Assembly: GCF_003344625.1 (NCBI RefSeq)
Contig: NZ_QPKJ02000006.1
Span: forward strand, 186,001 to 250,000
Length of the DNA: 64,000 nucleotides
DNA from: Solirubrobacter deserti
GTDB taxonomy: Bacteria > Actinomycetota > Thermoleophilia > Solirubrobacterales > Solirubrobacteraceae
Reading direction: 5' to 3'
Part shown: positions 8,389 to 17,304 of the stretch, piece by piece
How positions within the stretch are numbered: the first letter of the stretch is position 1
Layout of the letters: each line of letters opens with the position of its first letter
Made by a program: the position numbers and the translations under genes
Notes under the pieces: generated by a model
Told to the model about the DNA's origin: nothing
Database searches by the model: none
The model's input: only the letters and a program-made list of their open reading frames with translations

Positions 8389-9697
8389 AGACCACGTTGC
8401 GCGTCTGGCCCGCGCCGGACGGATAGCCGCCGTGGAAGAGGCCGATCACGTCGCCGGACGCGAACACGCCCGGCAGCGGCGCGCCGTCCTCCCCGAGCAC
8501 GCGGGCACCGTCGTCCACCGCGAGGCCGCCGAGCGTGAACGTCACGCCGCCGGTGACCGCGTACGCGCGGAACGGCGGCTCACGCAGCGGGACGGCCCAG
8601 TGGCTCTTGGGCGGGTCGAGCCCGATCGTCGCGCGGCCGTCGGGCCGCGTGGGATCGAACGGGCCGTCCGGGCACGCGGCGTTGAACGCGCGCACCGTCT
8701 CCTCCAACCCGTCGATCCCGAGCCCGGCGACCGTATCCGCGCGCCGCGGCGTGGCGAAGTCGTACGCGTAGCGCTTGAGCAGCCGCGTGCCCGCCGCGTC
8801 GAACACCTGCCACGCGCCCCCGCGCTCGAGCACGAGCCGGCCGACCACGGCGTAGGTGTCCGCGAGGAGGCCCGAGCCCTCGTCGAAGAAGCGCCGGCCG
8901 GCCGCGTCGACCGTGATCCCGTACGGGTACGAGTACCGGTTCATGCGGTTGCCGCCCTCGGCGGGCGGTGAGGCGGCGTCGACGGGCGTGATCACCGCCT
9001 CGCCCCAGCCCCCCGCGCGCGCGGCGCCGTCCTCGATCAGCGCCTCGAGCAGCTCGCCCGTGTCGTGCCGCGAGCCGCGGACGACCCCGCCCGCGGTCCC
9101 CAGGTGGCGCCGGCGCCGCGCGGCGTCGGCCTGGAAGCCGCCGCTGCACACGATCACGGCGTCCGCGCGCATGAACACGCCCCCCACGAGCACGCCTTCG
9201 TCGACCACGACGCGCTCGACCGGCGCGTCCACCCACACGTCCACGTCGTGCGCCGCCGCGATCCGCTCCCACGCCGCCACCAGCCCGTCCGCGGCCAGCA
9301 CCAGCCCCGGCTCGAAGCGCCCGTGCAGCGAGCGGTTGAACGTGAACCTCACGCCCAGCTCGCGCAGCCACTCCAGCGCGGCGTACGAGTCGCCCGCGAG
9401 CGCGTCGCGCAGCGCGGGCGGCACGCCGAAGCGGTCCAGGTCCGCCGCGTAGTCGGCGACCGAGTAGCCCGGCAGCTCGTAGCCCGCGAGGTCCGCCACG
9501 AACGGCGCGATCGCGTCCGGCCCGTCGTAGGCCGCGCGGAAGCCGGTGTGCGAGAACGCCGCGTTACCGCCCACCGCGCCGCTCTTCTCCAGCACGCAGA
9601 CGTGCGCGCCGGCGCGCGCCGCGGCCACCGCGGCGGCGAAGCCGGCGCTGCCCGCGCCGACCACGATCACCTCACAGGCTGACCGTGACCGCGTCAC
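8348..9697 (-). CDS. FAD-dependent dehydrogenase (fumarate-reductase/tricarballylate-dehydrogenase-like)
   Basis: About 449 residues. The N-terminal dinucleotide fold VIVVGAGSAGFAAAVAAARAG is followed by the FAD-contacting GGNAAFSHTGFR. A capping domain lies at ~125-310, and the C-terminal GVFASGDVIGLFHGGYPSGAG binds the flavin. The family oxidises or reduces C-C bonds alpha to carboxylates or ketones. GTG at 9697 overlaps the Rieske gene by 26 bases; a second GTG at 9670, directly after the Rieske stop, is an equally good start. The adjacent Rieske ferredoxin is a plausible electron partner. It is the last gene of the transporter operon. Confidence 0.85.
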   Translation of the reverse strand: MTRSRSACEVIVVGAGSAGFAAAVAAARAGAHVCVLEKSGAVGGNAAFSHTGFRAAYDGPDAIAPFVADLAGYELPGYSVADYAADLDRFGVPPALRDALAGDSYAALEWLRELGVRFTFNRSLHGRFEPGLVLAADGLVAAWERIAAAHDVDVWVDAPVERVVVDEGVLVGGVFMRADAVIVCSGGFQADAARRRRHLGTAGGVVRGSRHDTGELLEALIEDGAARAGGWGEAVITPVDAASPPAEGGNRMNRYSYPYGITVDAAGRRFFDEGSGLLADTYAVVGRLVLERGGAWQVFDAAGTRLLKRYAYDFATPRRADTVAGLGIDGLEETVRAFNAACPDGPFDPTRPDGRATIGLDPPKSHWAVPLREPPFRAYAVTGGVTFTLGGLAVDDGARVLGEDGAPLPGVFASGDVIGLFHGGYPSGAGQTRNVVFSRRAAASATGRA

Positions 9698-10022
9698 CGT
9701 CGACCTCGACCCTGGCCGGCCGCAGCCGGCGGGAGCGGTTCCACAGCGCCTCCCCGGTCTCGAGGTCGTACTCCCAGCCGTGCCACGGGCACGCGATCAC
9801 CTGCGAGCCCTCGACGAAGAACTCACGTGCCTCGCCACGCTCGTCGAGCACGGCGTCCAGGTGCGGGTGCAGCGTGCCGCGCGAGCACACCGGCCCGCTC
9901 TGATGCAGGCAGCGGTCCACGTAGGCGACGTAGCGCTCGCCCAGGTTGAAGACGGTCACCGGCGTGCCGTCGAGGTCGACGGTCACCCGCTCCCCCTCAC
10001 CGATGGCGCGGATCGTGACCAT
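9672..10022 (-). CDS. Rieske [2Fe-2S] ferredoxin-like protein
   Basis: 116 residues. The Rieske ligands are CLH (~residue 38) and CPWHGWEYDLETG (~77-89), the C-x-H and C-x2-H pairs. It lacks any oxygenase domain, so it is a ferredoxin component and not a terminal oxygenase. The spacing between the two boxes is longer than usual, with an inserted charged loop around DERGEAREF. The start ATG overlaps the amidohydrolase stop (TGATG). It probably shuttles electrons for the flavoprotein encoded next. Confidence 0.88.
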   Translation of the reverse strand: MVTIRAIGEGERVTVDLDGTPVTVFNLGERYVAYVDRCLHQSGPVCSRGTLHPHLDAVLDERGEAREFFVEGSQVIACPWHGWEYDLETGEALWNRSRRLRPARVEVDGDAVTVSL

Positions 10023-11071
10023 CAGCGGCCCTCGAACCGGAAGAACCGCAGCGCGTTGCCGCCCAGCACCTTGGCCTTCTCCTCGTCGGAGAGGAACGGC
10101 AGGTCCGTGATCACGCTGGGCATGTCGAAGTCCCAGTGCGGATAGTCGGTCGAGAACGTCAGCGTGTTCGGCCCGTCGATCATCTTGAAGATGTCGGCCA
10201 GGTAGTCCACGCGCGGCGGCTCCTCGATCGGCTGCGTGCCGTAGAAGAAGTCGAGCATGTACTCGCTCGGCAGGCGCTTGAGCAGCGGCGCCTCCGCCCG
10301 GCGCTTGCGAAACTCCGCGTCGAGCCGGAACATCAGCATCGGGATGTAGAAGATCCCGGCCTCCTGGAAGGCGAAGCGGACCCGCGGGAAGCGCTCGGGA
10401 ATCCCCTGGACGATCATCGAGACGATCGTGGCCATGTTGAACAGCACGAACCCCAGCGTGTGGGTCTCGATGAACCGCTGGAAGCCCTTGATGACGAAGT
10501 CGTCGATGCCGCTGCCGGCGGAGTGGTAGACGATCGGCAGCTCGACGTCCTGCGCGGCCCGGTAGATCGGGTCGTAGAACGTGTCCCCCAGCGGCGGCTC
10601 GGCGCCCGCCGTGACCAGGCATACGGCCGAGAAGCCCGGGTGGGCGGCGTGGGCGTGGATGATCTCCGCCGCCCGCCGCGGGTCCTGCACGGGCGCGATG
10701 ATCATCGAGTAGATCCCCGCCTTGGGGTCCATCACGCGGTCTTCCATGTAGCGCGCATAGCCCTCGGCCAGGCCGACCGCCACGTCCTTCTGGGAGGTGG
10801 TCGAGAGCGCGAGCATGCGGTTCGGCAGCTGGACCGAGATGTCCACCCCGAGGAACTTCATGATCTCGGGGATCTCCTCGGGCGGGGTCGGCTCCTGCGG
10901 GTAGTGGATGTCCGGGCGGACGATGCGGCCGGCGACCCCGCGGTCACCGGTGGAGCCGGGCAGCAGCCGCCCGGACGCCGTGCGCGAGATCCGCGTCTTC
11001 AGCGGCTCGGGCAGGTAGGAGGCGAGGACCTTGTGGTCCTCGAGGTAGTGCGCGTCGACGTCGACGATCAT
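10022..11071 (-). CDS. Amidohydrolase-2 family metal-dependent hydrolase/decarboxylase
   Basis: 349 residues, TIM-barrel family that includes ACMSD and resorcylate decarboxylases. The N-terminal metal motif is DVDAHYLE, a core His is in PIVYHSAG, a ligand region in RFAFQEAG, and the C-terminal Asp in FSTDYPHWD. Members act on aromatic or ring-opened acids, by non-oxidative decarboxylation or hydrolysis. ATG at 11071 overlaps the permease stop. Its place behind a dedicated importer and ahead of a Rieske protein and a dehydrogenase suggests a ring-acid intermediate as substrate. The reaction is unassigned. Confidence 0.85.
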   Translation of the reverse strand: MIVDVDAHYLEDHKVLASYLPEPLKTRISRTASGRLLPGSTGDRGVAGRIVRPDIHYPQEPTPPEEIPEIMKFLGVDISVQLPNRMLALSTTSQKDVAVGLAEGYARYMEDRVMDPKAGIYSMIIAPVQDPRRAAEIIHAHAAHPGFSAVCLVTAGAEPPLGDTFYDPIYRAAQDVELPIVYHSAGSGIDDFVIKGFQRFIETHTLGFVLFNMATIVSMIVQGIPERFPRVRFAFQEAGIFYIPMLMFRLDAEFRKRRAEAPLLKRLPSEYMLDFFYGTQPIEEPPRVDYLADIFKMIDGPNTLTFSTDYPHWDFDMPSVITDLPFLSDEEKAKVLGGNALRFFRFEGR

Positions 11072-11841
11072 GCGAGGTCCCCGAGCGTGCGCCAGCGCAC
11101 GAGGCGGCGCTCCAGCCAGAGCGCGGCGGCGTACAGCACGTAGCCGAGCAGCAGCGTCCACAGGATGCCGGCCAGCAGCTGGTCGGTGAGCAGGCGCGCC
11201 TGGGCGTCCAGGATGTACGCGCCGAGGTCGGCCGCGATCAGCAGCAGCTCGGCGGTGATCGCGCCGCGGATGCCGCGCGCGACGCCCGTGGAGATGCCCG
11301 ACGCGATGTGCGCCATGGCCGAGGGAAGGATGACGGCGCGCCACAGCTCGCGGCCTTTGAGCCCGAACGCGCGCCCGGTCTCCAGCAGGTCGCGCGGCAC
11401 GTCGCGCACGCCGGTGGAGGTGGTGATCACGATCACCAGCAGCACGTAGGTGATGACGATGAACACGCGCCCGCGGAAATCGAGGCCGGTGTAGACGCCG
11501 ATGACGGGGATGAGCATCGTGACGGGCATCGCGTAGGCGGCGTCGATCAGCGGGTCCAGCGTGTTGCGCGCCCACGGGAACAGGGCGACCGCGAACCCGA
11601 GGATCAGGCCGAAGACGATCGAGATCACGAGGCCGACCGAGAGCGTGGCCAGCGTGCCGGCCGTCGCGCCCAGGATCTCCCCCTCGGTGATGCCTTCCCA
11701 CAGTGCCGGGAAGACCTCGGTCGGCGGCGGCGTGGCGAAGTGGATCGGGTCGCTGCCGTACCACTGCCAGAGGGCGAGGAAGGCGACCAGCGACGCGATG
11801 CGCAGCAGCAGCGCGTTGCGGCGTTGCGCGGACATGGTCAT
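11068..11841 (-). CDS. ABC transporter permease (SsuC/TauC-type), second permease
   Basis: 257 residues with six hydrophobic segments and a BPD-transporter core. The EAA-like cytoplasmic loop is ETGRAFGLKGRELWRAVILPSAMAHI (about residues 140-165). It pairs with the permease encoded immediately upstream to form a heterodimeric channel, unlike the common homodimer of SsuC systems. ATG at 11841 overlaps the upstream stop; ATG at 11835 is a second candidate. Confidence 0.9.
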   Translation of the reverse strand: MTMSAQRRNALLLRIASLVAFLALWQWYGSDPIHFATPPPTEVFPALWEGITEGEILGATAGTLATLSVGLVISIVFGLILGFAVALFPWARNTLDPLIDAAYAMPVTMLIPVIGVYTGLDFRGRVFIVITYVLLVIVITTSTGVRDVPRDLLETGRAFGLKGRELWRAVILPSAMAHIASGISTGVARGIRGAITAELLLIAADLGAYILDAQARLLTDQLLAGILWTLLLGYVLYAAALWLERRLVRWRTLGDLA

Positions 11842-12641
11842 GCCGCGCGCACCTCCTTCGCCCACGGCATCAGGCGCTTCTCCAGCACCCGGATCAGGTA
11901 GGAGGAGAACGCCGCGAGCGCCGTGATCAGCAGCACCATGGCGAAGAACTTGGGCAGGTCGCGGTTCTGGCCCATGTTCTTGAGGATCCCGCCCGTGCCC
12001 ACGCCGACCCACAGCTCGGCGAGCACCATGCCCGTGTAGGCGTTGGCCACGGCGAGCCGCAGGCCGATGACGATGTACGGCAGCGACGAGGGCAGCACCA
12101 CCGCCGTGAAGCGCCGCGTGGGCGAGACGCAGAACGCCTCGGCCGTGCGCATCAGCTGGCGCGGGACGGCGCGCGCGCCGGCCGCGGTGTTGACGATCAC
12201 GAAGAAGACCGAGAACAGGAACACGACGGCGACCTGGAAGCGGAAGCCGACGCCGAACAGGATGATCAGCAGCGGCAGCAGCGCCGCCAGCGAGGTCACG
12301 AACAGGCCGCGAACGTACATGCCGATGACCTGGTCGACGACGAACGAGCGACCCATCGCGACGCCGATCGGGATGCCGACCGCGGCGGCCAGCGCGAACC
12401 CGACGAGGAGGTGCTCGAGCGAGGTCAGCACGGTCGGGATCCGGCCCTCTTCGACGATCTGGCCGAAGCCGGAGACGATGTCCTCCAGCGACGCCAGGTA
12501 GAAGTCGCCCAGGATGATCGCCAGCAGCTCGTAGAGCGCGAGCAGCGCGCCCCACACGATCGCGCGCTGCACCCACTTGTTGTCGGTCCAGCGCTCGCGT
12601 GGCTTGGCCTGCGTGGAGGCCGCCTCGGCGACCGCGGTCAC
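11838..12641 (-). CDS. ABC transporter permease (SsuC/TauC-type), first permease
   Basis: 267 residues with an N-terminal cytoplasmic stretch and about six membrane helices. The EAA loop is RTAEAFCVSPTRRFTAVVLPSSLPYIVIGLRLAV. GTG at 12641 overlaps the ATPase stop (GTGA). Together with the second permease, the ATPase and the substrate-binding lipoprotein it makes a complete importer of the nitrate/sulfonate/pyrimidine-precursor class. Confidence 0.9.
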   Translation of the reverse strand: MTAVAEAASTQAKPRERWTDNKWVQRAIVWGALLALYELLAIILGDFYLASLEDIVSGFGQIVEEGRIPTVLTSLEHLLVGFALAAAVGIPIGVAMGRSFVVDQVIGMYVRGLFVTSLAALLPLLIILFGVGFRFQVAVVFLFSVFFVIVNTAAGARAVPRQLMRTAEAFCVSPTRRFTAVVLPSSLPYIVIGLRLAVANAYTGMVLAELWVGVGTGGILKNMGQNRDLPKFFAMVLLITALAAFSSYLIRVLEKRLMPWAKEVRAA

Positions 12642-13435
12642 GGCGAGACCTCCTCCAGCAGCGCCTCCTGCTGGCCGGAACGCAGCAGCTTCCAGATCTC
12701 GCCCTTGAGCTGGGCGAACTCGGGCGCCGCGCGCCACTGCTCGCGCCGCGGCCGGGCGGCGTCCACCGCGATGTCGGCGATGATCCGGCCGGGCCGCGCC
12801 GACATGACGATCACGCGGTCGGCGAGGAACAGCGCCTCCTCGATGTCGTGCGTGATGAACACGACCGTCTTGGCGTTGGCCTCCCAGATGCGCTCGAGCT
12901 CCTCCTGGAGCAGCACGCGCGTCTGCGCGTCGAGCGCGCCGAACGGCTCGTCCATGAGAAGGATCGCCGGGTCGATGGCGAGCGCCCGCGCGAGGCCGAC
13001 GCGCTGCTGCATGCCGCCCGACAGCTGCGCGGGGTAGTAGCTGGCGAAGTCGGACAGGCCGACCTTGTCCAGCCACCGCTCCGCGCGCGAGCGGGCCTCG
13101 GCCTTGGACAGCTTCTGCGCCTCCAGGCCGAGCTCGACGTTGCGGATGACGGTCCGCCACGGCATCAGGTTGTGATGCTGGAAGACCATCCCGCGGTCCA
13201 GGCTCGGGGCGGTGACGCGCTCGCCCCGCACGCGGATCTCACCCGCGTCCGGCTGCTGGAGTCCGTGGATCAGGCGCAGCAGCGTCGACTTGCCGCACCC
13301 GCTCGGGCCGCAGATCGCGACGAAGCTCCCCTCGGCGACGCCGAACGAGATGCCTTCCAGGACGCACAGCTCCTCGGTGTGCTTGCGGCGCTCGAGGACG
13401 AACGTGCGTCCAACGGAGTCCAGCTCGAGGAACAT
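12638..13435 (-). CDS. ABC transporter ATP-binding protein (SsuB/TauB/NrtD-type)
   Basis: 265 residues. Walker A GPSGCGKST (~43-51), Q-loop MVFQHHNLMPW, signature LSGGMQQR, Walker B ILLMDEPFGALDAQT and H-loop ITHDIEEA are all intact. ATG at 13435 lies four bases after the substrate-binding-protein stop. It energises the adjacent importer. Confidence 0.94.
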   Translation of the reverse strand: MFLELDSVGRTFVLERRKHTEELCVLEGISFGVAEGSFVAICGPSGCGKSTLLRLIHGLQQPDAGEIRVRGERVTAPSLDRGMVFQHHNLMPWRTVIRNVELGLEAQKLSKAEARSRAERWLDKVGLSDFASYYPAQLSGGMQQRVGLARALAIDPAILLMDEPFGALDAQTRVLLQEELERIWEANAKTVVFITHDIEEALFLADRVIVMSARPGRIIADIAVDAARPRREQWRAAPEFAQLKGEIWKLLRSGQQEALLEEVSP

Positions 13436-13439
13436 GGCC

Positions 13440-14531
13440 CTAGGAGCCCACCATCTCCAGCGCGCGCTCCATCACGCGCCGGTCGACCACCTTGTCGGGC
13501 GTGAGGTCGGTCTCGATGATCCCTTCCTCCTTGCCGAGGTCGATCATGTACTGGACGCGCTCGTCGGTGAGCCCGCCGTCGACCGGATAGACCTCGTTGG
13601 ACTTGATGATCTCGAACAGCTCCTGCAGCTCCTCGGCGGGCGGCGGCTCCTCGATCAGCTGCTTGCAGGCGGCCTCGAAGCTCGCGTAGTCCTTCGTCAG
13701 GTCGCGGCTGGCCTGGATGACGCTGGCGGTCACGGCGGCGGCCGTCTCGATGTTCTCGTCGAGCCAGTCCGTGCGCGCGGCGTACGCCTCCTTCATGAAG
13801 TTCGGCTCGCCGTCGGGGCCGTAGAGCTTGGCGATGATGTTGACGTCGCCCGTCTCCTTGTTGACCGCGTTGGCCTGGACGATGTGGATGACCGTCGCGT
13901 CGGCGTCACCGCTGGCCAGCGCGCTGGTGCGTTCGCCCGAGGACTCGATGATGACCTTCTTCGGGATCCCGTCGACGAGGAAGCCGGCGTTGTTGGCCTT
14001 GAGCATCGCGTCGAAGACGGCCTGGCCGGCGCCGCCCGGCGAGTCCGACGCGACCGTGACCTTCGGGTCCTTGAGCTGCGCGATCGTCTTGACGTCGCCG
14101 CGGCCCGCGATCACGAAGTCGTCGTTCATGCTGTAGGTCGCGAAGATCTTGAACGGCTGGCCGCGGTCGATCAGCAGCAGCTGGGCGACGGTCGACTGCC
14201 CTGCGATCTGCACCTGCCCCGACAGCGTCGACTGCGTCAGCGTCGTGGACGAGTCGAACGTCGTGATGTCGGACTTCGTGATGTTGAGCCCGAACTTGGA
14301 CCCGGCCATGATCGGGCCCGCGATCACCGGCAGATATGACGCCTGCGGTGAGCTCGAGAGGCCGATCTTCGGCTTCGGGTTCACCTTCGCGGCGCCGTTC
14401 CCGGAGTTGCTCGCGGTCTCCTCCTCGCCGCCACAGGCGGCGAGCAATGCCGACAGCCCACTGAGCGTCAGTAGCCCGCCAGCGCCGATGCCGCTGCGGT
14501 GCAGGAACTCTCGCCGACTCACCTCAGCCAT
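13440..14531 (-). CDS. ABC transporter substrate-binding lipoprotein (NMT1/THI5/SsuA-like), Tat-exported
   Basis: 363 residues. The N-terminus has a twin-arginine motif (SRREFL), a hydrophobic segment and a lipobox LLAAC, so it is a Tat-exported lipoprotein. The mature part is an NMT1-like bilobal binding protein (KIGLSSSPQASYLPV, SPGGAGQAVFDAML, GDADATVIH). Such proteins bind sulfonates, nitrate, pyrimidine precursors or aromatic acids. Tat export suggests folding or cofactor binding before secretion. The start ATG at 14531 has a GAAGGGG ribosome site. It heads the seven-gene leftward operon, with an operator and a second palindrome in its leader. Confidence 0.9.
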   Translation of the reverse strand: MAEVSRREFLHRSGIGAGGLLTLSGLSALLAACGGEEETASNSGNGAAKVNPKPKIGLSSSPQASYLPVIAGPIMAGSKFGLNITKSDITTFDSSTTLTQSTLSGQVQIAGQSTVAQLLLIDRGQPFKIFATYSMNDDFVIAGRGDVKTIAQLKDPKVTVASDSPGGAGQAVFDAMLKANNAGFLVDGIPKKVIIESSGERTSALASGDADATVIHIVQANAVNKETGDVNIIAKLYGPDGEPNFMKEAYAARTDWLDENIETAAAVTASVIQASRDLTKDYASFEAACKQLIEEPPPAEELQELFEIIKSNEVYPVDGGLTDERVQYMIDLGKEEGIIETDLTPDKVVDRRVMERALEMVGS

Positions 14532-14553
14532 GCGTTTTCCCCTTCTCCCCGGC

Positions 14554-14568
14554 CGGTCACAGTGACCG
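14554..14568. promoter_or_regulatory. 15-bp perfect palindrome in the importer leader
   Basis: CGGTCAC-A-GTGACCG lies between the operator at 14574 and the substrate-binding-protein start at 14531. It is symmetrical enough to be a dimeric regulator site or a small RNA hairpin. No other copy was noticed in the window. Confidence 0.45.
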
Positions 14569-14573
14569 ACTCC

Positions 14574-14595
14574 GAAATACCGTATCCAATATTCA
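14574..14595. promoter_or_regulatory. GntR/FCD operator, copy 3
   Basis: On the minus strand the core reads ATTGGATACGGT (14590-14579), flanked by GAAT upstream. Eleven of 12 positions match copy 1. It lies upstream of the importer operon and just beyond the stop of the thiamine-diphosphate enzyme gene. Confidence 0.62.
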
Positions 14596-14613
14596 CTTGC
14601 TCGTATAGGGGGA

Positions 14614-16293
14614 TCAGCTGCCTCTGCACACAACGTCGATCAGGAGCGGCCGTTGTTGGACCGTCAGTCGGTGGACCGCGTCCTGAAGCGCTTTCTCGAG
14701 GTCTTGCGGGTCCTCGATCGGGCCGACGGCATCGACGCCCTGGGCTCGCGCCAGGCCGGCGAAGTCGATCTCCGGCCGTTGGAGCCGGATGCCCCGCGGC
14801 GGCGGCGCGCCGGGGCGACCGCGCAGCTTCGCGATCTCGGCCTGGTGCAGCTCGTCCTTGCCGTAGGTGCGGTTGTTGTGGACGACGATCAGCAACGGCA
14901 GCTCGTGGTGCGCGGCCGTCCACAGCGCCTCGGGCACGTACATGAGGTCGCCGTCGGCCTGGATGTCCACGACGAGCTTCTCGCCGTCCTTCTGGGCCAG
15001 CGCGGCGCCGAGCGAGGCCGGCAGGCCGTAGCCCAGGCCCTCCCCACCCGAACGGCCCAAGTAGGTCGACTCGTCCCGCAGCGGGAGCAGCTTGCGCGGC
15101 CAGCCGCCCAGCAGCCCATTGGCGAGCTGGAAGTCCGTGTCCGCGAGTGCGCGCGCGAGCGAGGCGGCGAGGTGCGCCGGCGCGATCGGATGCTCGCCGG
15201 CCGCGTCGGCGGCCGCCCGGGCCGCCGCGGCACGGGTGGCGTCGTGGGCGGCGGTGAGTGCGGCCCGGCGGTCAGGGCGGTCCTGCATCGCCACAGCCTC
15301 GTCCAACTCACCCAAGAAAACGGTGAGTTCGGCGGTGATGCGCTCGAAGCCCGGGGCGAACGCCTCCGGCTCGAGGAAGCCGCGGCCGCGCTGCTCGGCG
15401 AGGCCGACCGCGACCACGCGCGCGCCCGGCGCGGTGACCGGGGTCGTCGAGCGGTCCTCGAGGTTGACGGTCGTCAAGCCCCAGGTGACGTCGCGCAACT
15501 CGAGCGCCACCACGAGGTCGGCGTCGGCCAGCGCCGCGGTCGTCTGGTCGGCCCAGTGCTCGGCCGGGAACGAGCGCCCGCCGAGATCCACGACCGCCGC
15601 GCTCAGCTTCGCCGCCAGCGACAGCAGCGGCACGGACGCGCCGGGCGCGCCGCGGTCGACGACGAAGGCGGGCCGCTCGGCCGCCGTCAACGCCTGCGCC
15701 AGCTCGTCGACGACCGCACGCGGCGCGGTGATCGGCGGCGCGGGCGCGACGGGGCCGCCGCTCGGCAGATCCCCGGCCTCGGCCTCCTGCAGCAGCGCGT
15801 CGATCGCGACGTACACCGGGCCGTACGGCGGCGTGGTCGCGATCCGCAGCGCGCGGGCGAGCGTCTCCGGGATCGCCTCCAGGGCGGCCGGCTCGGCGTC
15901 CCACTTGACGATGTCGCGGATCACCGCCGACTCCGGGTGGCCCGAGTGGATCCAGTCGATCCAGGGCCGGCGGCGCGTGACGTCGCGCGGGCCGCTGCCG
16001 CCGATGACGAGCATCGGCACGGCGTCGACCCACGCGTTGAACAGCGCCATCGCGGCGTGGTGCAGCCCGACCTGGTCATGCACGAAGACCGCCATCGGCT
16101 TGCCCGCTGACTTCGCGTAGCCGTGGGCGATGCCGATGGCGACTTCCTCGTGGAGCGCGACGACGGGCTGCGGGGTCCCGGCCTCGTCGAGCGAGTCGTG
16201 CAGGCCGCGGAACGAGGCGCCCGGGTTGAGGGCGACGTACTCGATCCCCGCGGCGGCGAGGAACTCGACGACGACGTCGGACCCGTAGCGCAT
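14614..16293 (-). CDS. Thiamine-diphosphate-dependent enzyme (benzoylformate decarboxylase/acetolactate synthase-like)
   Basis: 559 residues with the three-domain POX/PDC architecture. The N-terminal PYR domain has the cofactor-activating Glu in ALHEEVAIGIAHGYAK (~48). A central Rossmann-like domain lies at ~190-330. The C-terminal PP domain has ADGDLMYV followed ~25 residues later by HNN, the Mg/ThDP motif. The family decarboxylates or ligates 2-oxoacids. The start ATG overlaps the F420-oxidoreductase stop (TGATG). It is the last gene of the hydrolase operon. It may act on the 2-oxoacid produced by the FMN oxidase, but this is inference. Confidence 0.87.
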   Translation of the reverse strand: MRYGSDVVVEFLAAAGIEYVALNPGASFRGLHDSLDEAGTPQPVVALHEEVAIGIAHGYAKSAGKPMAVFVHDQVGLHHAAMALFNAWVDAVPMLVIGGSGPRDVTRRRPWIDWIHSGHPESAVIRDIVKWDAEPAALEAIPETLARALRIATTPPYGPVYVAIDALLQEAEAGDLPSGGPVAPAPPITAPRAVVDELAQALTAAERPAFVVDRGAPGASVPLLSLAAKLSAAVVDLGGRSFPAEHWADQTTAALADADLVVALELRDVTWGLTTVNLEDRSTTPVTAPGARVVAVGLAEQRGRGFLEPEAFAPGFERITAELTVFLGELDEAVAMQDRPDRRAALTAAHDATRAAAARAAADAAGEHPIAPAHLAASLARALADTDFQLANGLLGGWPRKLLPLRDESTYLGRSGGEGLGYGLPASLGAALAQKDGEKLVVDIQADGDLMYVPEALWTAAHHELPLLIVVHNNRTYGKDELHQAEIAKLRGRPGAPPPRGIRLQRPEIDFAGLARAQGVDAVGPIEDPQDLEKALQDAVHRLTVQQRPLLIDVVCRGS

Positions 16294-17288
16294 CAGGCGG
16301 GCACTTCAGCGGGCCGGAGCTTGGGCAGCACTTCCTTGCCCAACAGCTCGATCTGCTCGAAGAAGCGGTCGAACTTGAAGCGGAAGTCGAACACCAGGTG
16401 CTCGCAGCCCGCGGCCTCGAACTTGCGGACCTCCTCGACGACGTCGTCGGGCGTGCCGGCGATCAGCGTGCCCTCCAGGTCCTCCCAGGTCTCGAACTTG
16501 CCCGACGGCGGCTTGACCCAGTACTTGGCCTTGTTGGCCCACGTCAGCAGGCCTTCGACGTTGACGTCGCGCAGGGCCTCCTCGCGCGTGGCCTCGACCG
16601 ACGTCGGCGGGATCACCGCGGCCGTCGGGGGCGTGCGCCCGGCCTCGGCGGACAGCTCCGCCATCTTGTTCACGCGCGCCTTGAACGTCGCGAGCGAGAT
16701 GCGCCCCGGCATCCAGCCCTCGCAGTACTCGACGGCGCGGCGCGCCGACGCCGGCGTGTTCCCGCAGTACCAGAACGGCACGCGGCCACCGACCGGCTTG
16801 GGCTCGATGGTCACGTCCTGGAACTCGTAGAAGTCGTCCTTGTAGTCGACCCCGTTCTCCTCCCAGACCTTGCGGAGGATCAGCGCCGTCGACTTGACCA
16901 GGTGCCAGCGCTTGATCTCCGGGTCGATGCCGATCGCCTCGAACTCGTGGTCGAACGTGCCGGCGCCGTAGCCGAGGATCACGCGCGGCCCGACCATCTG
17001 CGTCATCGTCGCCACCGACAGCGCGACCTCGAGCGGGTGGCGGAACGGGATCAGCGAGCCCGTCCCGAGCTCGATCTTCTCCGTCACGGCGCCGATCGCG
17101 GTCAGCGTGATGAGCGCGTCGTAGAAGGACCGGTTGGGATCCTCCATCTCGCCGTGCGGCTCGAAGATGAGGTGGTCGCGCACCCACACCGAGTCGAACC
17201 CCAGGTCCTCGGCGAGACGGGTCCCGTCGAGCAGGCGGTCCTTGTCGGCGTAGACGCCGAAGTGGGGTAGCAGCAGGCCGAACTTCAC
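16293..17288 (-). CDS. LLM-class F420-dependent oxidoreductase
   Basis: 331 residues, bacterial luciferase-like TIM barrel. It begins MKFGLLLPHFG and has GFDSVWVRDHL, IELGTGSLIPFRHPLEVA and VILGYGAGTFDHEF, all typical of F420-dependent members. GTG at 17288 follows a GGAG box. Its place between a cyclic amidohydrolase and a ThDP enzyme, with an F420-reducing dehydrogenase 2.4 kb away under a shared operator, suggests it reduces a ring or imine of the substrate with F420H2. FMN dependence cannot be strictly excluded. Confidence 0.85.
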   Translation of the reverse strand: MKFGLLLPHFGVYADKDRLLDGTRLAEDLGFDSVWVRDHLIFEPHGEMEDPNRSFYDALITLTAIGAVTEKIELGTGSLIPFRHPLEVALSVATMTQMVGPRVILGYGAGTFDHEFEAIGIDPEIKRWHLVKSTALILRKVWEENGVDYKDDFYEFQDVTIEPKPVGGRVPFWYCGNTPASARRAVEYCEGWMPGRISLATFKARVNKMAELSAEAGRTPPTAAVIPPTSVEATREEALRDVNVEGLLTWANKAKYWVKPPSGKFETWEDLEGTLIAGTPDDVVEEVRKFEAAGCEHLVFDFRFKFDRFFEQIELLGKEVLPKLRPAEVPA

Positions 17289-17304
17289 TGGTCTTGTCTC
17301 CTCG

